A DNA stretch of 64,000 nt. Origin: Notamacropus eugenii. Its lineage: Eukaryota > Chordata > Mammalia > Diprotodontia > Macropodidae. The stretch covers positions 50,654,771-50,718,770 of the forward strand of contig NC_092875.1 of NCBI RefSeq assembly GCF_028372415.1, read 5' to 3'. The translations under genes and the position numbers were made by a program. Every line of letters begins with the position of its first letter. Position 1 is the stretch's first letter. A model generated the notes under the pieces. The model had not been told where the DNA came from. It saw nothing but the letters and a program-made list of their open reading frames with translations, and did not search any database. This document shows positions 12,201-22,309 of the stretch, in pieces.

Positions 12201-15200
12201 AGTGGACTTTACTGACTTTAAAGCACTAAAGGTCCATTAGGATTAGTTACACATTTCTACTTATACTTATTTACATTAATTACTGAGTCAGGAAGTTCCA
12301 TCAGCCATCCTCACTGTGGTGTATGATACAAAGAGGGACATAAGAGTATTGTCCATACAGACTGAAGTCACCTTACCTGGCAGGTGTTTGGAGATGATGT
12401 CAGTGGTTTCTATTGCTCGGGTCATGGAAGAGTGCACGATCTTATCAAACTTCACGCCCAAGCTAGCTAATCGACCACCAGTCAGTTCAGCCTGTTCACG
12501 ACCTTAAAGTTGAAACACATTGTAGAGTTCTAGTTAACTCAGCACACACACAGCCAAAACGAAATCAAATTTGGGAGGTTTTCTTTCTTCAACATGTGCA
12601 GGGAAAAATATCTAATTTAGTTACCTAGACTTGGTTACCCCTTACATTCAGCCAAGGTAGTCATCCCCTCCCAAGAACACCCAACTATTCACAAGCACCA
12701 GGGCCACTCAATATTTTATTCGTTAAACCTGAAAATCTGCATAGTATGAGCTGTGACCTACATACCAAGTCTTCGGAATAGCCCTTGGGAAAAGTGAGCC
12801 CCTTTTTATATAGGCCTAGCTGGATGCAGCTCCATTTGACTAATGCAGCACTGAGCTTGCCCTTAGAAAGGTAAGGAAAGCAGCTTGAGCTGTGGGGCTG
12901 TCTGGAATATTTCAGCACATCTTCCTCCCTCCACCATGGAATCCCCAGTTCCCTGTGCTCATTGTGTAGAATGTCACCCTACTACAGGGGTTGTTTGTGT
13001 CTCCATTTGTGAATTCAATGCTTAGCCCACAGTAGGTACTTAACCAACAAATGCCTGCTGAATTGGACAGTATGTACAAATTTGAGTCCAAGTTGAAATT
13101 CCCTACATAGGCTGTTGGTTTTAAAAGACTCTTAAGAGATAAAAATGATGGATGGAGTTTCAGTAGGCTCAGAATAAACCTGAGATGTTCCCAAAGACCA
13201 AACTGTCCTGAGGGAGGTTTGAGGAGGGCAAAGGCAGCGGGTCACAGATGCATGGATTAGCATCATCACTAGTCAGCAACCTTTCCTCCAGAAAAATAAG
13301 GTTCGTAATACACAAGAGCCCAAGAGAGCTGTGGGTTGAAGACCCACATACCCAGTTCAGTCAGAGTCCGATCCTTATCAAGGGAGCCGTCCAAATTGTA
13401 CTGGGAATGCCTGATCAGGAAGATGTGGCGAGTGGCTCTGGCTCTGAAGTTATCGAGTTTGGACGTTATTTCCTCTTCACCGGTTTCTGTGCTTCTTTTC
13501 CTCAGGTTGATGAGAGACCGTGGTTCTCTCCTAATTTTCAAAAATAAGACATTTTATCCTGTCACCTTCTATACAGTTCCCCTCTAAGCATATTTCATAA
13601 GAATATTGCATATCCCAACTTCAGACTGACAGATCATTCATGAATTAAACTTGATATCTAAGTCGTTAAACATAAGAGTTGGAATCAAGCAGCTCGGTGT
13701 TCTGATCCCATATAACAATTAGTAAGTAAATTTACTTACTTAGGTTTTAGTCAATTGACAATTTTTCCATTTGTAAAAATAATGGATGCCATAATTTCCT
13801 TCTGAAAAAATCTTATTCCATTTTAGAGGCAAGTGTAGAAAGTCAAAACAGTTAATTTTTTTAAAAAATTTTCTTTGTGAAAGTAAATTCTAGAGTAAGT
13901 ACCATGCAGCTTTGCATTTACTTTTTCTAAAACAAACTAAAATTAGAAACAAAGCACAGGATGTAAATGGTCTTTTAAAATTAGCCTTAATCTGATTAGA
14001 AAAGATTTAAATTCTAGTCCTTAAAAATGAAACTGGTTCATTGGATTTCTAGCCTACAAATCCTGGCTCTGCACTTGTACTAACTGTGTGACCTTAGCCA
14101 AGTCACTAACGCTCAGTTTCCTCATCTGAAGAATGAGGGGCCTAGACTGGACTAGCTAACCTCTAAGGGTACTTTCTGTGTTGAGGAATCTCTTTTCTTG
14201 CAATCCCAGCACAGGGCCCTATCTTTTTGATGCCCTACTTCCTCTTCTGTAAAAGCAGGTTTGCACTAGATAATAACAGCTAGCTAGCATAGTGACTTAG
14301 TATTAACAAACTATTGCAAGTATTCTCCCACTGTATTCTCACAACAGGCTTGGGAGGTAGGTGCTATTATTATCCCCATTGTATAGCTAAGCAAACAGGC
14401 TGGAGATGACCTTAGGTCCTTCTACATCCAGGGCCAGTGGTCAGACTCTAAGATGGCTAAGGTTCTTTTCCAACTCTAATATGGAACCATTAAAAAAAAA
14501 TTTTATTTTTACTGAGTTTTTCCTCAACATTAACATGGAAAGATTTGCTGCTTGTTGTAAGCACTGATAAGTATAGTTTGTTCCCTTATCTGCACTACTT
14601 CCTAGTGATTATTTTGTTTTGTCTAGACCTCAGGACTTTATCAGTTCATCAATGTCTGAAACTCAAACCTCCGATTTCATGGGCTCCTCAACACTGTTTA
14701 AACTCCCTCCTCCTGTACTGATCTGGAATTCATAGAACACAGCCTCACTGAGTTGCCTGGGGCACAGAGAGTTCACAAAGCTAATAAGAAAAAGGTCAGA
14801 GACAAATGGAAAACCCAGGTCTCACCAACCACAAAGCCTTGTGCACACTATGCCAAAGAGTCTCAAATCGCTGTTCCAGGATTCAGTCTTGAATTCTCTC
14901 CCTTAGAGAACACCTGGCAAGTCAACATCTACAAGCTTCCAACTTCCTGTAAAGAATCTTGGACAGTGGATTCCCAGGCCTGGGTTCTAGGCCCAAGTCG
15001 GCCAGGGACCTGACCTCTGGCAATGTCCACTCGTCAGGCACACCAACTCCTAGCTTTGGCTCAGGCGGTCCAGGAATCCACCTGGGCTCTCCAGGGGCCA
15101 GCGCACCTTGGGCCCTCCTGTCTCTGCTTCCACTGTCCTCTCCAAACCTGAATGTCTCCCTGGGGCGGGATATCCACTTAAACGTACCCTTCCTTTAAAG

Positions 15201-16218
15201 CCCAGCTCACACAAAGCCTTCCCAGGTTCTTCAGGCCAGAACTGATCTCTTACTCGTTTTCAAGGACTGATACTAGACTGTGAGCTCGAGGAGAACAAGA
15301 CCATGGCCTTTTTTTCAGCTCTGCCTACCCAGCACTTAGCATGGATGCCCAGCAGACCTGAAAGCCCTTACCACGAGGCCTGGCAAACCGTAGGTGCTAA
15401 ATAAATGTTCATTTTCTGGCTTGGGCTAAAGGTGTAAGAAAAACGACCCTAAGCGCAGGGTGTTAATCACGCACTGCTCCATCACCCCCTAAGGGCAGAA
15501 TCAAGATTGGGGGCAGGGGTGCCTCTCCAAGGATCCCTAGATCCCCTCCTCTTCTGAGTTCAGAAAATGCCCTGTTTAAAAGCCACCGTCAGATCGTCCC
15601 TTTCCGCTGTCATAGAGATGGGTGTCAGGCTCTTCCCTGGCTAGGAGGCAATGCCATTACGCAGAATCAGGGCGCTCTGCTCAGCGTGGGCGCCCCATCA
15701 AAGCCTCGCGCAAGACGTCCGTCAACAGGCACCCCACTCCTCCCCGGCATCCTTATCTCGGCGGGCCCTTCATCTCCCGCCTCCGCGCGCTGCCCAGGGA
15801 CGCTCTGCAGGGTCTCCACCGAGCGCCCCTCCGCCACCTGTTGCCATCCCCGCTCCCCATCCCTGGTGCCTCCTCCCGGATCGCCCGGCCGGAAAGTCAC
15901 GGCGGTCTCGGGATCCTGGAAGGGGCTCGCGGCCATCTGGTCCACCCGCCCCCTTTACAGATGGGGAAACTGAGGCCCGGGGAGAAGGGCCCCGCCCCGC
16001 CGTCCTTACTTGTCCCAGTTGCTGTCCCACACGCCTTGGGTGGGCCCCGGGCGCACCCGCTCCGCCCACGTCGGGACTTCCGGGCTGGCCCACCGGGACT
16101 CGGCATCCGAGCCTCCCGCCCCGCGCGGCTTCCCCACGGCCACGGCCGAGAAGAGCACGGCGGCCGAGCCCCCCGCCAGCCCGCAGACCGCCAGCTTCAA
16201 CGCCTGCCGGAATGCCAT
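9106..16218 (-). CDS. PGAM5: PGAM5, mitochondrial Ser/Thr/His protein phosphatase (complete, six coding exons)
   Basis: Exons on the minus strand, in order, are 16218..16010, 13530..13352, 12502..12377, 11526..11438, 11150..11017 and 9256..9106. They give 295 aa (human 289) with every phase matching. PGAM5 is a mitochondrial membrane histidine-phosphatase-fold enzyme that dephosphorylates Ser/Thr/His substrates such as FUNDC1 and NDPK-B, and acts in mitophagy and cell death (family knowledge). Visible features: N-terminal helix [17 protein letters not shown] with the [12 protein letters not shown] segment that PARL cuts in human (S24/A25 here); WDSNWD multimerisation motif at 64-69; ETGE at 85-88; catalytic LIRHSQ with His111; Arg158 in [10 protein letters not shown]; His236 in VCHAN; and the tail [11 protein letters not shown]. 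All three catalytic residues are present. The start was chosen by homology and a strong context (ggg ATG G). A CpG-island promoter lies upstream. Confidence 0.97.
9257..11016 (-). other. PGAM5 intron 5 with MIR copies
   Basis: No further exon is seen. Antisense MIR copies lie at about 10395-10500 ('cagatgaggaaactgaggcc') and 10728-10950 ('ctactatgtgccaggcactt' through 'aaggtcacac'). An A-rich low-complexity patch lies near 10329-10362. Confidence 0.6.
11017..11150 (-). CDS. PGAM5: PGAM5 exon 5 (catalytic His236)
   Basis: Acceptor cccttag|CAG, donor TGCAG|gtaatg. It encodes [20 protein letters not shown] and [17 protein letters not shown]. The second catalytic His lies in VCHAN. Confidence 0.97.
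11438..11526 (-). CDS. PGAM5: PGAM5 exon 4
   Basis: Acceptor tctgcag|GA, donor CCGG|gtaaac. It encodes [20 protein letters not shown] and ends at a codon boundary (KPEAR). The [11 protein letters not shown] motif is typical of the family. Confidence 0.96.
12377..12502 (-). CDS. PGAM5: PGAM5 exon 3
   Basis: Acceptor tttaag|GT, donor CCAG|gtaagg. It encodes [16 protein letters not shown] and [20 protein letters not shown], including the conserved active-site Arg158. Confidence 0.97.
13352..13530 (-). CDS. PGAM5: PGAM5 exon 2 (ETGE motif and catalytic RHS)
   Basis: Acceptor aaaattag|G, donor CTGG|gtatgt. It encodes [20 protein letters not shown], then the LIRHSQY active-site motif and [10 protein letters not shown]. 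Confidence 0.97.
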
Positions 16219-16580
16219 CCCGCCGGGCCGGGCCTGGGCCGCCTCCCGCTTCCCGCCGCCGCACGCCTTGGGCTCCGACCCCGGATGCCGCCACCTGAGA
16301 AGCGCAGGCGCTCTGGCCATGGACGGCGCGCGCCCAGGGACAAACTTCCCCGCCGCCGGCCCCGCCCACAGGCCTGAGCCCCCGCCTCCAAGCGAAGCTG
16401 GCGAGTCGAGTGAGGGACGAAGGGGCGGGGCAAAGTGACGCGAGCGGGGAAAGGGGAGGGGATAGATCCGGTCCCGCCCAGTGGGAGGGGCCTCTGTGGC
16501 CTAGGAGCGCCCGAAAGGGAGGGGTGGCTCCCTCCAGGAGCTGAGCTCGTTATCCGTCCGCTCCCCACCTACCCGCGCCC
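15640..16580 (-). promoter_or_regulatory. PGAM5: PGAM5 CpG-island promoter and 5' end
   Basis: The stretch is GC- and CpG-rich and covers the start of intron 1, exon 1 and about 360 bp upstream. A GC box (GGGGCGGGGC) lies at 16422-16431, followed by a TGACG half-site near 16436. No TATA box is visible, which fits a housekeeping promoter. Transcription start is inferred to be between 16230 and 16450. Confidence 0.65.
16010..16218 (-). CDS. PGAM5: PGAM5 exon 1 (start, membrane helix, WDxNWD motif)
   Basis: The ATG is at 16218-16216. It encodes the membrane helix, a variable Gly/Pro/Trp linker and WDSNWDK. The donor is GACAA|gtaagg. An in-frame ATG lies 34 codons upstream at 16320. Confidence 0.96.
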
Positions 16581-16712
16581 CCCACGCCTCTGTTAGGAAT
16601 GGGGGGACACTGAGCTGGCCTGCTGAGCTGGAATACAAAGGTCCTTCTGCAGCCTCTAAATTGTGCTGCCTCCATCCCTTCCAGGAACGTAATGCAGAAT
16701 TCTGGGTCTGGG

Positions 16713-17790
16713 GTCCCCTCCTGCCTTGCCAGCCTTCTTACCCCTCCGTCCCCTCCTGCCTTGCCAGCCTCCTTACCCCTCCGTCCCCTCCTGCCTTGCC
16801 AGCCTTCTTACCCCTCCGTCTCCTCCTGCCTTGCCAGCCTTCTTACCCCTCCGTCCCCTCCTGCACGCTGCCAGCCTCTTACCCCTCCGTCCCCTCCTGC
16901 CTTGCCAGCCTTCTTACCCCTCCGTCCCCTTCTGCACGCTGCCAGCCTCTTACCCCTCCGTCCCCTCCTGCACGCTGCCAGCCTTCTTACCCCTCCGTCC
17001 CCTCCTGCCTTGCCAGCCTTCTTACCCCTCCGTCCCCTCCTGCCTTGCCAGCCTTCTTACCCCTCCGTCTCCTCCTGCCTTGCCAGCCTTCTTACCCCTC
17101 CGTCCCCTCCTGCACGCTGCCAGCCTCTTACCCCTCCGTCCCCTCCTGCCTTGCCAGCCTCCTTACCCCTCCGTCCCCTCCTGCCTTGCCAGCCTCCTTA
17201 CCCCTCCGTCCCCTCCTGCCTTGCCAGCCTCCTTACCCCTCCGTCCCCTCCTGCCTTGCCAGCCTCCTTACCCCTCCGTCCCCTCCTGCCTTGCCAGCCT
17301 CCTTACCCCTCCGTCCCCTCCTGCCTTGCCAGCCTCCTTACCCCTCCGTCCCCTCCTGCACGCTGCCAGCCTCCTTACCCCTCCGTCCCCTCCTGCCTTG
17401 CCAGCCTCCTTACCCCTCCGTCCCCTCCTGCCTTGCCAGCCTCCTTACCCCTCCGTCCCCTCCTGCCTTGCCAGCCTCCTTACCCCTCCGTCCCCTCCTG
17501 CCTTGCCAGCCTCCTTACCCCTCCGTCCCCTCCTGCCTTGCCAGCCTCCTTACCCCTCCGTCCCCTCCTGCCTTGCCAGCCTCCTTACCCCTCCGTCCCC
17601 TCCTGCCTTGCCAGCCTCCTTACCCCTCCGTCCCCTCCTGCCTTGCCAGCCTCCTTACCCCTCCGTCCCCTCCTGCCTTGCCAGCCTCCTTACCCCTCCG
17701 TCCCCTCCTGCCTTGCCAGCCTCCTTACCCCTCCGTCCCCTCCTGCCTTGCCAGCCTCTTACCCCTCCGTCCCCTCCTGCAGGCTGCCAG
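16713..17790. repeat. 35-bp minisatellite array, about 30 units
   Basis: A pyrimidine-rich unit of 35 bp repeats about 30 times. Its parts are CCTCCTTACCCCTCC, then GTCCCCTCC, then TGCCTTGCCAG. Variants include TTCTTA or TCTTA for TCCTTA, a CACGCTGCCAG end (36 bp), and GTCTCC. The left half (to about 17150) mixes variants. The right half (about 17150-17745) is almost uniform apart from one CACGCTGCCAG unit near 17357. No unit contains a stop in any forward frame and 35 is not a multiple of 3, so all three forward frames stay open for over 1.1 kb; that is a repeat artefact, not a gene. The G-rich complement has closely spaced GG/GGGG runs. Confidence 0.97.
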
Positions 17791-18034
17791 CCGGTGCCAC
17801 CGGTCAGCTTCCTTCAGGTCAGGCACTGAGTTTGCCTCTTGCTGGAGCCCCAGGGCTAAGCACCTAGTCGGCGATTAATAAAGACGCACTGATTGACCGG
17901 CCTCTCTAGCCTGCCCAGGGCTTACTTTGCGGCGTCTAAGCACCTCGTAGGCTCCTCGTAAACGTTTATGCAACTGAATTATTACACAAACACATCCCAT
18001 CTCCCAGCTCTGGGCGTTTTCAGTTGGTAACGAT

Positions 18035-18295
18035 CACAGTATTTATTACAGTAGCTAATATTGAAGTAGCACTGTGTACCAGGCACTTTACAATTATTAT
18101 CGCACTAGATCCTCCCAACAACCCTAGGAGGCAGATGGTGTTGTCCTCATTTTACAGATGAGGAAACTGAGGCGGAGAGAGGTTGAACGTCTTACCCAGG
18201 GTCAAACAGCTAGTAAGTGTCCGAGACCACATTTGAACTTGTCTTCCTAATTCCAGGCCAGGCACTCTATCCACTTCACCCCCTGGTTGCCCATA
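18035..18295 (-). repeat. Near full-length MIR SINE
   Basis: Antisense MIR: 'gtgtaccaggcactttaca', 'cattttacagatgaggaaac', 'gtcaaacagctagtaagtg', then a decayed tRNA-like end near 18290. Confidence 0.8.
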
Positions 18296-18465
18296 CACGT
18301 TTTATTAATGGCTTACTATACGTCAGGCAGTGTGCTAAAGGCAATGCTTCCTCCTTACCTCTGCCTCCTGGCGTCCAGGTCTCCCTTCAAGTATAAGATT
18401 AAAAAAATTTTTTAAATCTTACCTTCTGCCAAGAAACCTTTCACCAGTCCCAGCATAGCATAGTG

Positions 18466-19007
18466 CAAGGGTGGGGAACCTGAAGCCTTGAGGCCACACC
18501 TAGCACTCTATGTCCTCAAGTGTAGCCTTTTGACTGAATCCATACTTCACAGAAGGGCAGCTAGGTGGTGCAGTGGATAGAGCACCAGTCAGGAGGTCCT
18601 GAGTTCAAATCTCACCTCAGACATTTGACACTCACTAGCTGTATGAACTTGGGCAAGTCACTTAACCCCAAATGCCTCATCCTGGGTCATCTCCAGTCAT
18701 GCTGATGAATATGTGGTCACTGGATTCACATGGCTCTGGAGGAAAAGGGAGGCTGGTGACCTGCACAGCCCTCCCTCACTCAAAACAAAGTCAAGTGCAA
18801 GTCATGCCATTATTTCACTGATGGCATGGTCTTCTTCAACAACAAAGGATGAACACACACACTTCACAGAACGAATTCCCTTAATAAAAAGCCTTTATCC
18901 TTTTATTAAGGGGATTTGTTCTGGAAAACTTGGACTCCGTCAGAAGGCCACACACAAGGACCTAGAGGGTCACATGTGGGCTCAAGGCCACACGTTCCCC
19001 ACCCCTG
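18466..19007 (+). mobile_element. Non-autonomous hAT-like DNA transposon, interrupted by a SINE
   Basis: Terminal inverted repeats are CAAGGGTGGGGAAC (18466-18479) and the complement of CAGGGGTGGGGAAC (18994-19007), with one mismatch. The inside is nearly palindromic around 'aataaaaagcc...ttattaagg'. It has no coding capacity. A marsupial SINE sits inside at 18555-18860. A second copy of the same family lies at 24100-24295. Superfamily assignment rests on the look of the ends and is an inference. Confidence 0.75.
18555..18860 (+). repeat. Full-length marsupial SINE with 11-bp target duplication
   Basis: It begins GGGCAGCTAGGTGGTGCAG and runs about 306 bp to an 'aggatgaacacacac' tail. It is flanked by identical ACTTCACAGAA copies at 18544-18554 and 18861-18871, inside the hAT element, so it inserted later. 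Confidence 0.93.
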
Positions 19008-20154
19008 GCTCTGATCACATCCTTGCCCAGTCTTGAATCCTGCTACACATCTATATCCACCCATCCCTTGCATACATCTCTGGTCCAGCCCTGCAAAGCA
19101 CTCTCCTTGATTGTGCCCAGATCCCCTCAGGTGCCTGTCAATCACTCCATCACAAAGCATTTATTTATTAAATGTGTCAGGAACAAAAGGTGGTCCACTG
19201 GAGAAAGAAAAGACAGACCACTCCACAGGGTCCATGGGGTCACAAAGAGCTGGACTCAAGATGAGTGTGGGGCACACACATATCCCTGGGCTTGCACTTA
19301 CTGCCAGCCCTACCCCAAACACCACCCACACAGGTAAGCTTCTCAGAAGGCTCAGGCTCAAGCCTGGGCATCTCATAGCCTCTTTTTGTTTAGCTGTTAG
19401 GCCTCTTGATTTTCCATGTCTGCCAGTGTAACTCCAGACAGGCTTGGTGAAGTGCTCTGGATGTTTAAAATACAAGGAACCATCACTTCAGGAAAACCTA
19501 TTATCTTTCAAAATACCCAGCCGCCAAACTCTTCAACATCTGATCTTAGGAAGTGTGAACTCTGATTTGGGGACTTCAAGCCAGTGGAACCCAGTCTTTT
19601 GGCACTTCCTTTTCCCCAGGAGGCTCATCTCATTTTTCTGGCATGAGCTGGCAGCAGATCTGTTTGGTTTTCCATTTCAGAGTCTGCATCTGCTGATTAA
19701 TTTAGTATGCAACTTATAAATACAGTACCCAGGAGGAAACCTGCCTTGATCCCTCCAGCTCCCCTGGAGACAAACACTTAGAGTTTCTTTACCCTTTCAC
19801 CAGACACTTAGCACAGAATACCTGGACACCAGCATCTCTTTATTTAAAAGTATTTTATTGATGCTCTATTTTTAAAAATCACTGTTATATTCCCAGTACT
19901 CTTTCCCCCATTCTAGAATCCATCCTTACAACAAAGTACAAAGTACAGACAAACAAAGCAATCCTATGGGCTCATTATGTATGACAGCATCTTTCTCATC
20001 CCACACTTGTAGTCCACTTGATGGGGTACAGACTCTGGGAACCCCCTTGAACTCTCTTTGAATCTTCTCACAATCTGGCTTTTCAAATCTGTGAACCTTA
20101 ACCTAGACTGGCCCTCCATTGTCTGATGCCTCCAGATTGCCTCTGACTGCTTCC

Positions 20155-20540
20155 CGTCCTTGATCACATCAAAATCCCCCTTTCTTAGTTCTGATCTCTA
20201 ATCACTCCAGTCCCATCAAGATTCTCTTCAAGACCCTCCCTAAACCCCTCCTCCCATCACCCCAGACTACTTGGCCAACCCTAGATCCCTCCCACAATCT
20301 TTCTGTATATAAGTTGCATCTTGACTCTATGAAGGCGCTCAATCTGGCTCAGATTCAATCTGACCCGCTTATCAATACAAGCATCACAAATGGTGAGGCT
20401 TCTTAAGAGTCAACCCAATATGGTGAATCTTTAATAAACTTTGTTTTTCTTTGACTGAAAGAAGGCTTGGATTGAATTTACTCAGCAGGACCCAGCATGT
20501 CAGTATTTTGGGGTCCCAAGCACTCAACAAATGGTTCCCT
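20155..20540 (+). mobile_element. Probable solitary LTR of an endogenous retrovirus (fossil)
   Basis: A TATA-like 'tgtatataagttg' near 20303 is followed about 120 bp later by AATAAA near 20430 and a U5-like stretch, the layout of an LTR in + orientation. No internal retroviral region is seen on either side, so it looks like a lone LTR. The borders are approximate and the family is not identified. Confidence 0.45.
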
Positions 20541-20639
20541 GACCTCACCACACAGCCCCATCTACCCAGAGGTGGGTTGCTTATTACTGTCTCAGTACTC
20601 TAGACTCAAGACCAGCTATGATATCAGTCTCAGGGTCTG

Positions 20640-21085
20640 ATGTTCTGTACTGTTCTTCCCCCTTTTTATATTATCGTGATCGTTTATGTTGTTCCCTTGA
20701 TGCTTTTTACTTCATACTGCATCAGTTCAAATAAGTCTTTCCAAGTTTCTCTGAATTCTTCGTAGGCTTTATTTTTTTCTGGCACAATCATGTTTCATGA
20801 TGTTCCTATTCCACAATCATTCAACCATTCTCCAATCAATCAATAATTATCCACTTTGTTTCCAGGTATTTATTTTACTTTACTGACATAAAAAGTGTTA
20901 TTATGAATATTTTGACATATATATGGGTTGAATTTTTTTTGCCATTGACCTCTCTGAGGTATATGCCCAGTAGTGGGACCATAGAATGAAAGGGTATTGT
21001 TGATTTAAATCAGTTTTCTCACATAATTCTAAATTGTTTACCAGAAGGTTCAGACCAGTTGCCCCAGGATCATAGAACTAGAACG
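20640..21085 (-). repeat. L1 LINE 3' fragment (antisense)
   Basis: The text 'catcagttcaaataagtctt', 'atgcccagtagtgggaccat' and 'ttctaaattgtttaccag' matches the antisense 3' region of mammalian L1 as I know it. It is old and broken. Confidence 0.65.
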
Positions 21086-21235
21086 GACCTTAGAGATCCA
21101 ATCTTTCATTTTACAGAGAAGGATATTAACACCATGTGACTTACCCATAGTCACAAGATATTAAATGTTTAAAGCATGATTTTAATGTCTTCCTGATTCC
21201 AAGGCCAATACTCTACCCACCCAGCTGCCTAGAGT
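21085..21235 (-). repeat. MIR SINE fragment
   Basis: 'gaccttagagatccaatctt', 'cattttacagagaaggata' and a decayed 3' tail are MIR-like, between two L1 fragments. Confidence 0.55.
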
Positions 21236-21239
21236 GCCT

Positions 21240-21880
21240 GTGACATTCATCTTTTCTCGGTTAGCTTCTGACAATGTAATATTTCTCCATGTAAACTGTT
21301 CCTCTGCTTTTGCCCACCCTACTATGCATCAGTTCATACAAGTCTTACCAGATTTTCTGAAACCATACCATTCATCATATCTTACAGCACAATAGCATTT
21401 CTTCACATTCACACACTTGTTCAATTACTCCCCCAACTGATGGGCATCCCCTCTGTTTCCAACTCTTTGCCATCACATAGAGTTGCTAAATATTTTTGTA
21501 CACATAGGTCTTTTTCTTCTGCCTTTGATCTCTTTAGGGTAGAGACATAGCAGCAGCATTGCTGCGTCAAAAGGTATGCACAGCTTTTGGGGCATAAACC
21601 CAAATTGCTTTCCAGAATGGTTGGACCAGTTCACACCTCTACCAACAGTGCATTAGTATAGAAATTTTCCTACATCTCCTCCAGCATTTGTTGTTTTACT
21701 TTTTTGTCATCTTAGCCAATCTGATGAGTGTGTAGTGGTACCCCAGAGCTGTTTTAATATGTATTTCTCTAATTATTAGTGATTTAGAACATTTTTATAT
21801 GGCTATAGATAGCTTGGAATTCTTCCTGTGAAAACTGCCTATTCATTTCATTTGACTATTCATCTATTACCTCCTTATAA
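21240..21880 (-). repeat. L1 LINE 3' fragment (antisense)
   Basis: It contains the L1 signature in order: 'caactgatgggcatcccctc', 'gccatcacatagagttgcta', 'ttgctttccagaatggttgg', 'caccaacagtgcatt...' style text, 'ttagccaatctgatgagtgt', and 'tgcctattcat'. Confidence 0.85.
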
Positions 21881-22309
21881 ATAGCCCTTTAATCTAGCAT
21901 GTGACTTACAAAACAGTTCCCAGGAAGAAAACTTCCTTGATCCCTCAAGCTTCTTCAGGGTTGGAACCAGGTGTTCTCCGTTGTTCTTCTGGAGCTCTGC
22001 CAGTGGAGACTCTGGAGCAGTGTCTATCACAAGGCTAACTGGTAAATGTTTATTAAATTTAGCCTGGTGTTTCCTATTCCTTTTTTTTTTTTTACAGTAC
22101 AGTAAACTGATGCCTCTGCTTGTCTTTTTGTTTCTGTGAAGATCCTCTGGCTTAGGAGACCATTCATAGAAACAGAATCTGGCAGAGCAAATTCTGGTGA
22201 TTCTGATATGGGTTTGCAATGAGCTTCTCATTTTTGCGTGTGACAGGACAGAAGTTACTCAATAGGATAGAAGGATGCTCTCTCTACTTTGTGAGAACTT
22301 TCTTTTAAA

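Larger units (their letters stand above)
11527..15420 (-). other. PGAM5 introns 3, 2 and 1: repeat content between exons
   Basis: Intron 3 has a MIR copy (about 11975-12250). Intron 2 ends an L2/MIR-like tail near 12960-13070. Intron 1 has MIR copies at 14035-14190 (sense) and 14280-14420 (antisense), and an L2 3' end at 15195-15415 that finishes 'gtaggtgctaaataaatg'. I see no other exon. Confidence 0.55.

Noticed and set aside
15622-16377. 251- and 215-codon ORFs antisense to PGAM5 exon 1
   Set aside because: GC-rich CpG-island shadows of PGAM5; the real frame is on the other strand with clear homology.
16713-17790. CRISPR-like array
   Set aside because: Units abut directly with no unique spacers, and the organism is a vertebrate; it is a minisatellite.
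16713-17790. PRDM9 hotspot motif of the human type in each unit
   Set aside because: The unit matches 12 of 13 fixed-pattern positions at best, and PRDM9 specificity differs between species, so this carries no weight.
16661-17878. 405-, 391- and 367-codon forward ORFs as repeat-protein genes
   Set aside because: They lie wholly over the 35-bp array, in all three frames at once, with no homology, splice context or codon bias. They follow from a stop-free unit.
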